Shown here: positions 16,730-23,904 of the stretch, in pieces | Position numbering within the stretch: the first letter of the stretch is position 1 | Layout of the letters: each line of letters opens with the position of its first letter | IMG/VR virus record: IMGVR_UViG_3300028831_000054 | Span: 1 to 46,037 of that record | Direction: 5' to 3' (one strand) | Origin: a virus | DNA: 46,037 nucleotides | Translations under genes and position numbers: made by a program | Notes under the pieces: model-generated | Database searches by the model: none | What the model was told of the DNA's origin: nothing | Seen by the model: the letters and a program-made list of their open reading frames with translations, nothing else

Positions 16730-17096
16730 GAACCTATCCGCCCGCGTCATCGGCCTGATCGTCGGGGTGATCGTGCTGCTGCTGGCGGTCGGGCTGTTCG
16801 TCCGATCGTGCGATAAAAGGCGCTCAGAAGCCGCCCAGAGCCGCGTAGAGCGCTCCCAGGCCGAGGCGGCACGCAACAGCGCATCCGATGCCGTGAACAC
16901 CGTGACGGGCGTTGGAGCGAACCAGGCGGCGTCCGAGGAACTGACCCGCCGAAACGAAAAGGAGATACGCAATGCGCCCGGAGCGAACGATCCGGTCAAT
17001 CCCGCTGCTCGCGATGCTGGCTTGCGGAGCCTGTGTCGCCGGCCCGCTTACCGTGACAACCCAAAGTGCCGGGTGTTCCAGCCTCCTGCCGGCTGA
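16722..17096 (+). CDS. Inner-membrane spanin (Rz-like)
   Basis: 124 residues: one N-terminal membrane anchor (about 7-28), then an Arg/Glu/Ala coiled coil (about 31-90) and a C-terminal domain with two Cys. This is the standard i-spanin layout. The following gene starts inside it in another frame, as in lambda Rz/Rz1. The pair would fuse inner and outer membranes in the last step of lysis. Confidence 0.75.
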   Translation: MLKNLSARVIGLIVGVIVLLLAVGLFVRSCDKRRSEAAQSRVERSQAEAARNSASDAVNTVTGVGANQAASEELTRRNEKEIRNAPGANDPVNPAARDAGLRSLCRRPAYRDNPKCRVFQPPAG

Positions 17097-17301
17097 ATGG
17101 AAGCAGGGCGTAGCTGGTGCTGATCTCCCGGACGGCAACACGGTTGGCGACTGGATCGCGTTCGGCGACGCTCAGACCGGGAAGCTCGACCAGGCCAATG
17201 AGCGGACGAGGGCCAGCATCGGCATTGTCGAGCGGTGCGAGGCAAGGGACGCCGCGGCCGTGAAGAAAGCGACGCGGCGCAAATTCCTCGGGATCTTCTA
17301 A
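16972..17301 (+). CDS. Outer-membrane spanin candidate (Rz1-like)
   Basis: 109 residues from ATG 16972, overlapping the i-spanin gene by 125 bases in the +1 frame. The N-terminus has a basic start and a hydrophobic stretch ending 'LLAMLACGAC', so lipid attachment at Cys18 or Cys21 is likely, though neither fits the lipobox fully. The rest contains 'DGNTVGDWIAFGDAQTG', typical of a spanin-partner family in alphaproteobacterial phages as I recall it. Confidence 0.65.
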   Translation: MRPERTIRSIPLLAMLACGACVAGPLTVTTQSAGCSSLLPAEWKQGVAGADLPDGNTVGDWIAFGDAQTGKLDQANERTRASIGIVERCEARDAAAVKKATRRKFLGIF

Positions 17302-17323
17302 ACCGGCGTCCGCCTGTTGGTGC

Positions 17324-17542
17324 TTAGTGCAGGAACGTCTCATGCGGATCGATCCCCCGCACCTCGGCATTCGAGAGGTAACGTTCCTCGCACTTGTCCC
17401 ATACTCGCCAGCCAGGCCCACCGTTCAAAGCGCGCGGGACATAGCGGCGACCTTGCGTGTGCGAAGAACCGTCCAGCGTCTCTGCGTGCGTCCAGATGAT
17501 TCCGAGGGCTGCTTTCAGCTTCATCGCTAAACCGGCGTTCAC
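17324..17542 (-). CDS. Hypothetical protein
   Basis: 72 residues from GTG 17542 in a GTGA overlap with the upstream gene; ATG 17524 is an alternative start. The C-terminal half has Trp-rich sequence 'GWRVWDKCEERYLSN'. It is the last gene of the leftward block and ends 22 bases from the spanin stop, with no clear terminator hairpin between. Function unknown. Confidence 0.65.
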   Translation of the reverse strand: MNAGLAMKLKAALGIIWTHAETLDGSSHTQGRRYVPRALNGGPGWRVWDKCEERYLSNAEVRGIDPHETFLH

Positions 17543-17814
17543 TTCCCCGTGCTGACTGATGGACCGAGGTTGAGCGGTTTCGGCGGTTCGGGAAGCGGCA
17601 TCCAGTGGGTTGGGCTAACGTGGTGGCCGTAGCACCCGCAGATTTCGTCGGCCGCGTCGTCTCGACGCCGGACGCATGCCTTCGTGATCCACACGTCATC
17701 GTCTTGGAGGCACGGGCGCGCTGGGTCGCAATATCCAATGTAGCACTCGCCATCGACCACCAGCCAAATCGCCGTGTTCTTCGGCGCGGTATCAATCGGT
17801 TGCCAATCATCCAT
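17539..17814 (-). CDS. DUF551-family protein
   Basis: 91 residues. The opening 'WQPIDTAPKNTAIWLVV' and the 'THWMPLPEPP' segment near residue 69 are the two signature blocks of DUF551, a common small phage/prophage protein. Several Cys lie between them. Function is unknown. Confidence 0.85.
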   Translation of the reverse strand: MDDWQPIDTAPKNTAIWLVVDGECYIGYCDPARPCLQDDDVWITKACVRRRDDAADEICGCYGHHVSPTHWMPLPEPPKPLNLGPSVSTGK

Positions 17815-17885
17815 TAGCTAATCCCTCTGTGTCCATACAAGGTGTGGGCGATGCCACTTCGCGGCCGCTCTGGCTTGCTTCGCAT
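17814..17885 (-). CDS. Possible 23-residue coupled peptide
   Basis: The ATG at 17885 follows directly on the upstream stop codon, and its TAA overlaps the next start (TAATG). That tight fit suggests it is translated; it could only serve to couple its neighbours. No motif. Confidence 0.35.
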   Translation of the reverse strand: MRSKPERPRSGIAHTLYGHRGIS

Positions 17886-18278
17886 TCAGCCTCCTTCGGA
17901 GTCTTCACCCTTCGGGAGCCTGCCGCTATCGCTAAAGACGACACGATTGAACCATGTGGTTGTAAATCGCTCGAGCGCCGCCCGCGCCGCGTCCTCTGTA
18001 GCATATCGATCAACTTTCGGCTTTGCACCTGGCAGAAGCGTCTCGATTTTGTAGCGGTCGGCCACGGCACGGCTGGACACACTATCGTAGAAGGCGCTGC
18101 CCACGCGTACTCCGCCAACAATCAAGTCCTTGCCGCTCGCGTATTTGGCCGTCTGAACCCGCCACGTCATGCGCGCCGGATCGAAACCCGCAGGGCGAAG
18201 ACCCTCCGGGGCTTCGTGCGAAGCATGAGAGCCGGTTTCGCGAAGCGACGCGCCCATAACTTCCCTATCTCGTTCCAT
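17886..18278 (-). CDS. Hypothetical protein
   Basis: 130 residues; AAGGAC lies upstream of ATG 18278. The middle has alternating strands ('DLIVGGVRVGSAFYDSV') and a following basic helix. The N-terminal part is Gly/Pro/His-rich and coincides with small palindromes at 18192-18224, and the last codons coincide with two more at 17891-17916, so both ends may be inserted sequence. Function unknown. Confidence 0.65.
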   Translation of the reverse strand: MERDREVMGASLRETGSHASHEAPEGLRPAGFDPARMTWRVQTAKYASGKDLIVGGVRVGSAFYDSVSSRAVADRYKIETLLPGAKPKVDRYATEDAARAALERFTTTWFNRVVFSDSGRLPKGEDSEGG

Positions 18279-18283
18279 TGATA

Positions 18284-18523
18284 CTAGTCCTTCGAGAGGG
18301 TGGACCGGACTTGATCCTCAAGCTCGGCGATGACTTCGGTTTGCTCCTTGCAGACCCGCTGCAATTCGGCATTGTCCGCTTCAGCTTCCTTCAGTTGCTC
18401 GGTAAGCTGGATGATGATGCGCGTCATTTCGAGCGGACCATGCGCCTCTAGCAGCCGCGCCTCCTCTTCGGTGATGTCATCGCCCGTGATGCGAAACTCG
18501 CCCGGTTCATTACAGGAGGTCAT
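18284..18523 (-). CDS. Coiled-coil hypothetical protein
   Basis: 79 residues from ATG 18523 in an ATGA overlap. The C-terminal two thirds form a charged coiled coil ('LTEQLKEAEADNAELQRV'). No other motif. Starting upstream would add a Gly/Arg-rich stretch with shadow-like composition, so I chose the overlap start. Confidence 0.65.
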   Translation of the reverse strand: MTSCNEPGEFRITGDDITEEEARLLEAHGPLEMTRIIIQLTEQLKEAEADNAELQRVCKEQTEVIAELEDQVRSTLSKD

Positions 18524-18681
18524 TGCTGCACCTTGGGTGTCTCGGAGGCGGCGCGTTTGGCCTTTCGGGTAGCAGCCAGCTCGGCCTCCCAATGCTGGAC
18601 CTCCGCGTAGAGCGGGGCCAGAATGGCGACCAGTTCAGCCTCATGCGCCTCGATCGTCTTCATGAGTTCGCTCCGACTCAT
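18520..18681 (-). CDS. 53-residue helical protein
   Basis: Begins at ATG 18681 in an ATGA overlap with the gene before it and ends in one with the gene after. It is almost wholly helical with Glu/Ala/Lys heptads. Function unknown; it may pair with the coiled-coil product that follows. Confidence 0.6.
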   Translation of the reverse strand: MSRSELMKTIEAHEAELVAILAPLYAEVQHWEAELAATRKAKRAASETPKVQQ

Positions 18682-19037
18682 TGGAAACGGAACCCTGCAT
18701 CGTCCCAGACCCGCCCGGATGGCGTGACTGTTTCGAGCGGGATCGTTTGCTCGGCGCGCACTTGGAACAGTGACGCGATGCCGCGATCCTCGGCCAGCCC
18801 CATGAAGCAGTCGGCGCAGAGATAGGCGTGCTCCTCGTCGCCGTTGATGGACCCACCGCGCACGACCGCGTTCCACAGCGGCGATGCGGCCGCCCACACA
18901 CGGTAGCTGCGCCCGCACAGTTCGCACAGGCCTTCGCGCTTCTCCGCGCTAGGGACACTCACCCGCAAGGGCCGAGACCCTAGGCTCGGTTCATGAGTGG
19001 CCCGGTCGCCGTCAGGCGAAGCGCCCATATTCTTCAT
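18678..19037 (-). CDS. Zinc ribbon-like hypothetical protein
   Basis: 119 residues with CELC and CADC knuckles about 33 residues apart, a spacing that suits a zinc ribbon. The first 33 residues are Ser/Pro/Arg-rich, less conserved in look, and contain the palindrome at 18972-18989. TAG of the previous gene directly precedes the ATG region. Role unknown. Confidence 0.65.
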   Translation of the reverse strand: MKNMGASPDGDRATHEPSLGSRPLRVSVPSAEKREGLCELCGRSYRVWAAASPLWNAVVRGGSINGDEEHAYLCADCFMGLAEDRGIASLFQVRAEQTIPLETVTPSGRVWDDAGFRFQ

Positions 19038-19304
19038 CTATCCCTCCTCAACCCCAGCGTTCAGGGCGGCGCGTCCTTTGTCGGTGAGCTGCACGACCCC
19101 TGGCTGGCCCAGGAGCGCAATCGGCCAGTGCGTGACATAGCCAGCGCGATAGTGTTTCTGCCATTGCTTCTCGCCGCCGATGAAGCGGTCATAGCCGCCC
19201 TTCCGGCGAGTATAGCCCCGGACGCGCTTGACCTGACCCGCCTCGACCTTGCGAAGAAACGCCAGACTAGGCCGCTCTACTAGTTCGGTATTGGTGGTGG
19301 TCAT
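19038..19304 (-). CDS. Basic hypothetical protein
   Basis: 88 residues from ATG 19304 (ATGA overlap). The middle is Arg/Lys/Gly-rich ('RVRGYTRRKGGYDRFIGG'), followed by 'VVQLTDKGRAALNAG', a pattern like the last helix of a winged-helix domain. A DNA-binding role is possible but unproven. Confidence 0.6.
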   Translation of the reverse strand: MTTTNTELVERPSLAFLRKVEAGQVKRVRGYTRRKGGYDRFIGGEKQWQKHYRAGYVTHWPIALLGQPGVVQLTDKGRAALNAGVEEG

Positions 19305-19522
19305 GGCGCCGCTCGTTTCAGCTTCAGAAGTTGGTCGGCCGCGGCTTTGAGGAGCGCTTGCCCGTATTTGATTGCGTCCTCGGTGACGCCTTGCCGCTCG
19401 ATCAGTCCTGGCGAAGGACGCTGCTCGCTCAATTCCAGCAAGCGAACGCGGCAACTATCGACCGCTTCGTCCCACAGCGGCCCCGACCATTCCTTTGCCA
19501 TTGCCGCAAGAATGTCGTCCAT
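19301..19522 (-). CDS. Hypothetical protein next to attP
   Basis: 73 residues from ATG 19522, which has AGGAGG seven bases upstream; ATG 19540, also with GGAGG, is an alternative. Acidic/helical, with no known motif. It is the first gene left of attP, so in a prophage this gene and those after it would lie at the end opposite the integrase, cut off from the early leftward promoter. Confidence 0.65.
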   Translation of the reverse strand: MDDILAAMAKEWSGPLWDEAVDSCRVRLLELSEQRPSPGLIERQGVTEDAIKYGQALLKAAADQLLKLKRAAP

Positions 19523-19549
19523 ACCTAATCCTCCTGTCATGCTGCCTCC

Positions 19550-19577
19550 GCGGTAAGAGTGCGGTAACCGTTACCGC
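19550..19577. promoter_or_regulatory. Integrase arm-type repeats, left of attP core
   Basis: GCGGTAAG at 19550 and GCGGTAAC at 19561 are direct repeats 11 bp apart, and an inverted copy GTTACCGC lies at 19570-19577; the last two form a perfect 8+1+8 palindrome. Matching repeats with the same 11-bp spacing lie right of the core. This looks like integrase arm-type binding sites. Confidence 0.6.
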
Positions 19578-19655
19578 GAATCCGCATCCGTTCCCGCGCC
19601 GTTCGCGCAAGAGAACATCGAAAAACGGCGGATTTCAGCAGAAAAGCGCTAGTGG

Positions 19656-19707
19656 CCCTGCCTTGACATCGCAGGGGTCGCAAGTTCAATCCTTGCCACG
19701 CCCACCA
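19656..19707 (+). other. attP: attP core: 3' half of a tRNA-Val(GAC)-like sequence
   Basis: The segment reads as a tRNA from the anticodon arm to CCA: loop TTGACAT, then a T-arm with stem GCAAG/CTTGC around TTCAATC, the acceptor strand CACGCCC, A and CCA. No D-arm or 5' acceptor strand lies upstream, so it is not a complete tRNA. It sits 17 bases from the integrase stop. Integrating into the matching host tRNA gene would restore its 3' end. One C-C mismatch closes the anticodon stem. Confidence 0.8.
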
Positions 19708-19723
19708 TTTCATCCCCTTGGTA

Positions 19724-20914
19724 TCAGCCATTTTTCGCCGCCTCGATCCCGACCACCTTACCAGCGTGCGCGGTAAAGTCGCGGTAAAACGCGCCCGGAC
19801 ACAGGCTTTCGATCTGGTCGATAATCGCCTGCGTGGCAGCCAAAGCGACGCCCAAATGGGCCGGATCGGGCAGGGCATAGATGTCGCTGGTCGAGGGCTT
19901 TCTGTGGCCAAGCATCGTCTCGCCCTGGATCCAGTCACGCTCTCCGATCAGCGGACGGGCGTGGTGCGAAACCGACCGGCGAATGAGCTTCATCCCCGAA
20001 TCGCCCTGACCCGGCAGGCCCAGCGCGACCTCCATCCGGCGCCACGTAGATTTGCTGACCGCCTCGCGAACGATCGGGGCGTTGATGTCGAGACTATCCA
20101 GCCACAGCCCGATGACCTCGGGCACCGGGACCAACGCACGGCGCTTGCGCGTCTGTCTCCGACCTACCGGGTTGAGGTTGAAGGCCCGAGCCTGGCTGTT
20201 CCACTGGCCTCGTCTTGGGTCGGTAGAGGCGTCCAGAACAGCATCGGGCCTCGCCCACGTCGCCACGCTCAGCCGCAGGAAGGCGAGGAGGTTGGCTCTC
20301 CGCTTGCTTTCGAGCGCATAGCGGAACATCGCCGCCAGTTGAGGGATGCTGGCCCTGAATGACGGCGAGCGGGTGACTTCGGGCAGGGGGATCACCTTGA
20401 AGGCCGGTATCTGCTTGGCCCAGCGCATTGCAGCGGCGAGTTGTAGGACGCTGTTCTCGACGGTAGCCGGCGAGCGCTGGCGCTTGGAGCCGCGGATCGT
20501 CTGCTTGCCGAGCCAGGTCCGGAGCTTGCCGATCCAGCGTTCATCAATGGCATCACAGCGGATGTCCTTGTCCTTGAGCGTTCCGAGATAGCGGATCACA
20601 TGGGCGAGGCGGTGGCGGATCGCATCCGAACTCGCCGCCTGATCGCCGTGAGCGACTTGGTAGTCAGCGATGACGGTCGCGACCAACGGGCTTACCCGGC
20701 TGACCGGCGGGACGTATTCGCCGCCCGTCGCCCTGAGGTATTCACGGTCGAGGGCGAGCTTGCCAGCCTCAAGGTCCGTTGTGCCCGAGCTAAGGCTTCG
20801 CTCCCTTCGTCTCCCAGCGTCGTACCAGACGATTTCGTGGTTTCGCCCTTGCCTTGGGTAGAGGGCGTAGTCTCCCCGCTGATAGAGCGGGTCCGGGCGA
20901 CGTGTTCGCGGCAT
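19724..20914 (-). CDS. int: Tyrosine-type integrase
   Basis: 396 residues. An N-terminal SAM-like region with 'YWx' style strands is followed by a catalytic domain: box I Arg222 in 'ATWARPDAVLD', a basic strand near 252-259, Lys309/Arg312 where HxxR normally stands, His337 in 'MLGHRKPS' and the nucleophile Tyr346 in 'SDIYALPDP'. Lys in place of the first box II His is a known variant. It would recombine attP with the host tRNA gene. The last codons overlap arm-type repeats at 19770-19788. Confidence 0.92.
   Translation of the reverse strand: MPRTRRPDPLYQRGDYALYPRQGRNHEIVWYDAGRRRERSLSSGTTDLEAGKLALDREYLRATGGEYVPPVSRVSPLVATVIADYQVAHGDQAASSDAIRHRLAHVIRYLGTLKDKDIRCDAIDERWIGKLRTWLGKQTIRGSKRQRSPATVENSVLQLAAAMRWAKQIPAFKVIPLPEVTRSPSFRASIPQLAAMFRYALESKRRANLLAFLRLSVATWARPDAVLDASTDPRRGQWNSQARAFNLNPVGRRQTRKRRALVPVPEVIGLWLDSLDINAPIVREAVSKSTWRRMEVALGLPGQGDSGMKLIRRSVSHHARPLIGERDWIQGETMLGHRKPSTSDIYALPDPAHLGVALAATQAIIDQIESLCPGAFYRDFTAHAGKVVGIEAAKNG
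19770..19788. promoter_or_regulatory. Integrase arm-type repeats, right of attP core
   Basis: GCGGTAAA occurs at 19770-19777 and 19781-19788, 11 bp apart, inside the integrase 3' end. They match the pair at 19550-19568 in sequence and spacing, so they probably form the second arm of attP. Confidence 0.6.
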
Positions 20915-21066
20915 TGGCGCTCCAGATATTCGCGGGTGGCGGCCTGCAAGGTGCCATAAGCACCGCTTGCGACCAATAGGGCAAGGTCGTCGTAGGACAG
21001 GTGGAGACCCCGCTGGATGTCCAGCTTGCGGTCTAGGCGCCGCATCAGGTCGGGAAGCGCGCCCAC
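20692..21066 (-). CDS. Small ORF upstream of and overlapping int
   Basis: 124 residues from GTG 21066. Residues 1-60 look like a real helical domain ('LDIQRGLHLSYDDLALLVAS'), while the rest is low-complexity Ser/Thr/Gly/Arg and overlaps the integrase 5' end by 223 bases in another frame. It could be an excisionase or directionality factor by position. The functional protein may be shorter in origin, with its stop lost. Confidence 0.5.
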   Translation of the reverse strand: MGALPDLMRRLDRKLDIQRGLHLSYDDLALLVASGAYGTLQAATREYLERQCREHVARTRSISGETTPSTQGKGETTKSSGTTLGDEGSEALARAQRTLRLASSPSTVNTSGRRAANTSRRSAG

Positions 21067-21069
21067 GCC

Positions 21070-21234
21070 CTAGCCCCGATACTCGCCGACAGGCCGAGAC
21101 CCGCAGGGGCTCGGGGCGGAGCCCGAGTAGCGGGATAAAGCTCCAAGCCTCTTCTTTTCGTTCCTTTCCGCTTCAGGACCAAAAACCTCCCTATCCCATC
21201 CGGATTGATACCAAGGGTCGTGGTACTTGGTCAT
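21070..21234 (-). CDS. 54-residue hypothetical protein
   Basis: Begins at ATG 21234 in an ATGA overlap. The N-terminal half is aromatic and charged ('MTKYHDPWYQSGWDREVFG'). The C-terminal half is Ser/Pro/Gly/Arg-rich and is encoded by the palindromic stretch 21094-21127, which looks like an insertion. Function unknown. Confidence 0.55.
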   Translation of the reverse strand: MTKYHDPWYQSGWDREVFGPEAERNEKKRLGALSRYSGSAPSPCGSRPVGEYRG

Positions 21235-21575
21235 GGGTTGAGCCTTCGCCAGCTGTGTCGAATGCCCTTCTTCCTGTCCGCCTCCAGACGCTTTTCGGCA
21301 GCAGCGTATTCGCGTTCTAGCTGCTCCGGCTTCTTCGGAATTGGCAACGGATCGACGGCTCTGCGGCTTTCGAGTCGGAGCTTGCCAGTGACGACGCGAT
21401 ATTCGTGTTCGTCGCGGGGAATGAGACGGATATTCGGTTTGTCGCCGTCAAGGTCGAACGGATCAGCACAGCCGATGGTGTAGGCCACACGCTTGCCGTT
21501 CTCCGTTGTGACCGCGACTGGCTCCGGATTGGCGTCACCGACGACGGCCCAATAGAATTGCGTCTTGTCGCTCAT
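21231..21575 (-). CDS. Hypothetical early protein
   Basis: 114 residues. Beta-rich first half ('FYWAVVGDANPEPVAVTTENG' region) and a charged helical second half. ATGA overlaps join it to both neighbours. No recognised domain. Confidence 0.65.
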   Translation of the reverse strand: MSDKTQFYWAVVGDANPEPVAVTTENGKRVAYTIGCADPFDLDGDKPNIRLIPRDEHEYRVVTGKLRLESRRAVDPLPIPKKPEQLEREYAAAEKRLEADRKKGIRHSWRRLNP

Positions 21576-21853
21576 CCCCTCCTCCGATCACTCTGATGGT
21601 CAGAGGTGGACGATGCGATGATGGCGCGCAGCTTGTCCGTTGGCCGGAAGCAGACCGCGGTATATTGCTCGTCGGAATTGAGGGCGGACGTTCGCTCGTC
21701 CTCGACTAGGAAGCCGTCCTCGACTGCGCGCCACACTTGCTCTCGCGCGGGGCGACCGACCCACCCGTCAACTGTGATGAAGTCAGCGCCGCTTCGCCCA
21801 AAAACATCGCGCCACTTGGCAATGTCGGCGTCGGTTGATTGTCGGTCAGCCAT
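21572..21853 (-). CDS. Hypothetical early protein
   Basis: 93 residues from ATG 21853 with AAGGGA upstream; it overlaps the preceding small gene by 8 bases. Contains 'FITVDGWVGRPAREQVWRAV', acidic and helical. Not recognised. Confidence 0.6.
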   Translation of the reverse strand: MADRQSTDADIAKWRDVFGRSGADFITVDGWVGRPAREQVWRAVEDGFLVEDERTSALNSDEQYTAVCFRPTDKLRAIIASSTSDHQSDRRRG

Positions 21854-21992
21854 GTCGATCACTCCCTTGCTCGCCACGCCGGATCGCCGCCCTTGATACG
21901 CACTTGAAGCTGCCATCATCCGTGATGCGCTCGCACTTCACGCCGCCGATGATGCGGTAAATCCACTCCCGAGATGCACCACGGCGCTTCAT
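21846..21992 (-). CDS. 48-residue basic protein
   Basis: ATG 21992 forms an ATGA overlap with the upstream stop and the stop lies 8 bases inside the next gene. Arg/Lys-rich with two Cys ('EWIYRIIGGVKCERI'). Coupling on both sides supports it. Unknown function. Confidence 0.6.
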   Translation of the reverse strand: MKRRGASREWIYRIIGGVKCERITDDGSFKCVSRAAIRRGEQGSDRHG

Positions 21993-22780
21993 GGCCGGTC
22001 GCCAAGGATGCGCGAGATTTCGTCGCGCTGTTGCTGGTTCCAGTCAGTCCACGGCAAGCCGCTTCCGTTCTGGCGCTCCGTCCGCATCTCGTCGAGCATC
22101 TGCGCGATGTTGGCGAGCAGAGGTCGCAGCCCACCATCTCTGCTGGAGATGCGTTCGGCGATGCGTTCGATACGGTCTCGAATGGCTTGCCGATCGCCTC
22201 CGTCAGACAGGAACGATAGGTTCAGCAAGAACTCCGCATCCTCGTCAGGTGCCGCTGCCTCGTTTCGCGGACAGCCGGGATCATCGCAGAGAGGACAGCC
22301 GTCAGGCTCTACTCTGGTGGAGGCGAGGGCGACACATGACTGGCCCGTCGCGTGTTTGCAGTAGCGCCCTGCGGCGAGGCACCAGCGTTGACCGTGAACG
22401 GCTTGGTCCGAGTGCATGACAGACCCCTCGCAGGGCACGACTGTCCGCGCCTCCGTTACCTGACCTTCTGACCGGGTGGAGAGGGCGGCAGCGAATGCTT
22501 CGTAATCTAGATCGTCGTTGGCCCACCCGACAGAGCGCAGGTAGTTCTCGATTTTCTGTGCTAGCGCCTCCGTCATACCTTCTGGATTGGGGAGGGATGA
22601 GCGCATTGCGAGCGCGTGCTTTGCGAGGCCGATCACAACACCAAGGTCGCCCGAACTGATGACAGTATCGACCGGCCCGTCTTCGTCCTCAATCGAGTCC
22701 TCGTAGGCAATCTCGGCGTTCGAGATGCACGTTTCGGCGTTCAGCCAATCGGGGGCACACGCCTTAAGCTCTCTGGTCAT
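21989..22780 (-). CDS. Hypothetical protein with Cys-rich centre
   Basis: 263 residues, the largest unknown of the early operon. Helical N-terminus, then 'MTEALAQKIENYLRSVGW', a Cys/His-rich middle (Cys pairs near 'CPLCDDPGCP') that could bind zinc, and an acidic helical C-terminus. It may be a fusion of several small phage modules. No function assigned. Confidence 0.65.
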   Translation of the reverse strand: MTRELKACAPDWLNAETCISNAEIAYEDSIEDEDGPVDTVISSGDLGVVIGLAKHALAMRSSLPNPEGMTEALAQKIENYLRSVGWANDDLDYEAFAAALSTRSEGQVTEARTVVPCEGSVMHSDQAVHGQRWCLAAGRYCKHATGQSCVALASTRVEPDGCPLCDDPGCPRNEAAAPDEDAEFLLNLSFLSDGGDRQAIRDRIERIAERISSRDGGLRPLLANIAQMLDEMRTERQNGSGLPWTDWNQQQRDEISRILGDRP

Positions 22781-22977
22781 GGTTTCCGATCCTCGATCGG
22801 GCTTGGGCGCATCCCTGACGGGACCGCGCTCTCACCCTTGCGGGCCGAGCCTGTTTCACGTCTCGGCGGCTTCGCCGTTTCGATCGCTTGCGCTGCTTGA
22901 CACAGCTCAGCATGGCCGCGGGCGCGGGACATGCCGCAGCAGCCGAAGTAGCCGCCGGGGAAATCGCGCTCGATCAT
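22777..22977 (-). CDS. 66-residue hypothetical protein
   Basis: ATG 22977 in an ATGA overlap. The first 30 residues include 'GGYFGCCGMSRARGH', and the second half is Arg/Ser/Pro-rich, encoded by palindromic stretches at 22812-22877. Unknown. Confidence 0.55.
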   Translation of the reverse strand: MIERDFPGGYFGCCGMSRARGHAELCQAAQAIETAKPPRRETGSARKGESAVPSGMRPSPIEDRKP

Positions 22978-23174
22978 GCCGCCCGCCGACACGCCGAACA
23001 CCGGCAGCCGGCGTCATGCGTCTCATGGATGAACTGCGACCAGGCTGGATGCACCCGATGCTGGATCGCGGACGCGCTGCGCCTGGCATGGTCGAGATTG
23101 AGGCGCAGCAGTACCGATCCATGCGGACCCACGATGCGCCTCTCGAACGGGTTGTGGATGAGTTCGTCCATCAT
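22974..23174 (-). CDS. 66-residue hypothetical protein
   Basis: Two ATGs in tandem at 23174 and 23171; ATGA overlap upstream. It ends in 'CRCSACRRAA', a short CxxC motif, after a Leu/Arg helix. Unknown. Confidence 0.55.
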   Translation of the reverse strand: MMDELIHNPFERRIVGPHGSVLLRLNLDHARRSASAIQHRVHPAWSQFIHETHDAGCRCSACRRAA

Positions 23175-23572
23175 GCTGCCCTCATTTCGGTTTTGACTGG
23201 CTCGCTCCATTTGACATCGTGGCGGGCGCCGAACTCGTAGAGCAGCTCGATCAGCCCGCTGAACTGCTCCTTGGTCAGCGTCGATGAGCGCAGCCCGACC
23301 GGGAACATGCCTTGTCCTTCCAGGGTGGGCAGGAAGCGCATCTCGACGCCAAGCGCGTTCAGGAACCGAAGCTTGATGTCGTCGGTGCTGAACTCGCCCA
23401 TTCCCTCGACCTGATCGCGAAGATCTTTGAGCATCGGCCACAGTTTGCGGTTCTGCTCCTCGCTGCGCGTCTCGGCCGCGATTTTGGCGACATGGCCGTC
23501 AGGCGCTTCGTCGATCAGGCGCTTGGCGAAGGCGCGGCGCATCGCGTTGTTGAGGAAGATCGTCTGGCTCAT
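23171..23572 (-). CDS. ninB: NinB-like recombination mediator
   Basis: 133 residues, close to lambda NinB/Orf (about 146). It has the family pattern: an N-terminal strand, 'EAPDGHVAKIAAETRSEEQNRKLW', then 'LRDQVEGMG' and a C-terminal helix before 'GARHDVKW'. NinB binds single-stranded DNA and SSB and helps RecA-like recombination. It lies next to SSB-like and exonuclease genes, forming a recombination module. Confidence 0.85.
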   Translation of the reverse strand: MSQTIFLNNAMRRAFAKRLIDEAPDGHVAKIAAETRSEEQNRKLWPMLKDLRDQVEGMGEFSTDDIKLRFLNALGVEMRFLPTLEGQGMFPVGLRSSTLTKEQFSGLIELLYEFGARHDVKWSEPVKTEMRAA

Positions 23573-23904
23573 GCCGCTTTCCGTTCAAGTCGCTCGCTCT
23601 CGGCCCAAAGCTGTTCAGCAAGGCCGAGCGGGAAAATGCCGTAGGTTGTCGAGAAGCCGAGGTGGCCGAGCGCCTCAATGCTCTCTCGAGGACCGTGCTG
23701 GATAAGATGGTGGCGAGGGCAGAGCGGGATCACGCACTGGTGCGAGCGGCTGATGCGTTGGAAGCCGTCGCTGGTCACATGATGCACTGTCGCCTCGCCA
23801 CCGCAGACGCAGCAGCCCATTGCCGCGACACGTCCCATGTGTCGCTTCTCCGCAGCGCTCGCCGCCTTTCCACGGCTCCGCTTCATGGGCTGTGCGCGTT
23901 GCAT
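23569..23904 (-). CDS. Ref/HNH-like nuclease
   Basis: 111 residues from ATG 23904 (TGATG overlap). It contains 'CCVCGG', 'VHHVT' and 'CPRHHLIQHG', the metal and active-site pattern of small HNH proteins related to P1 Ref, a RecA-dependent nuclease. The place between NinB and SSB fits a recombination role. RecA dependence is only inferred. Confidence 0.75.
   Translation of the reverse strand: MQRAQPMKRSRGKAASAAEKRHMGRVAAMGCCVCGGEATVHHVTSDGFQRISRSHQCVIPLCPRHHLIQHGPRESIEALGHLGFSTTYGIFPLGLAEQLWAESERLERKAA

Noticed and set aside
18520-18927. Extended N-terminus for the 53-residue gene
   Set aside because: The extra 82 residues are Arg/Gly-rich and lie over the zinc-ribbon gene in another frame; the ATGA overlap start is preferred.
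19537-19938. Minus-strand ORF whose middle reads WWAWQGLNLRPLRCQ
   Set aside because: It is the reverse reading of the tRNA-like attP core and overlaps the integrase end; such translations are known artefacts of tRNA sequence.
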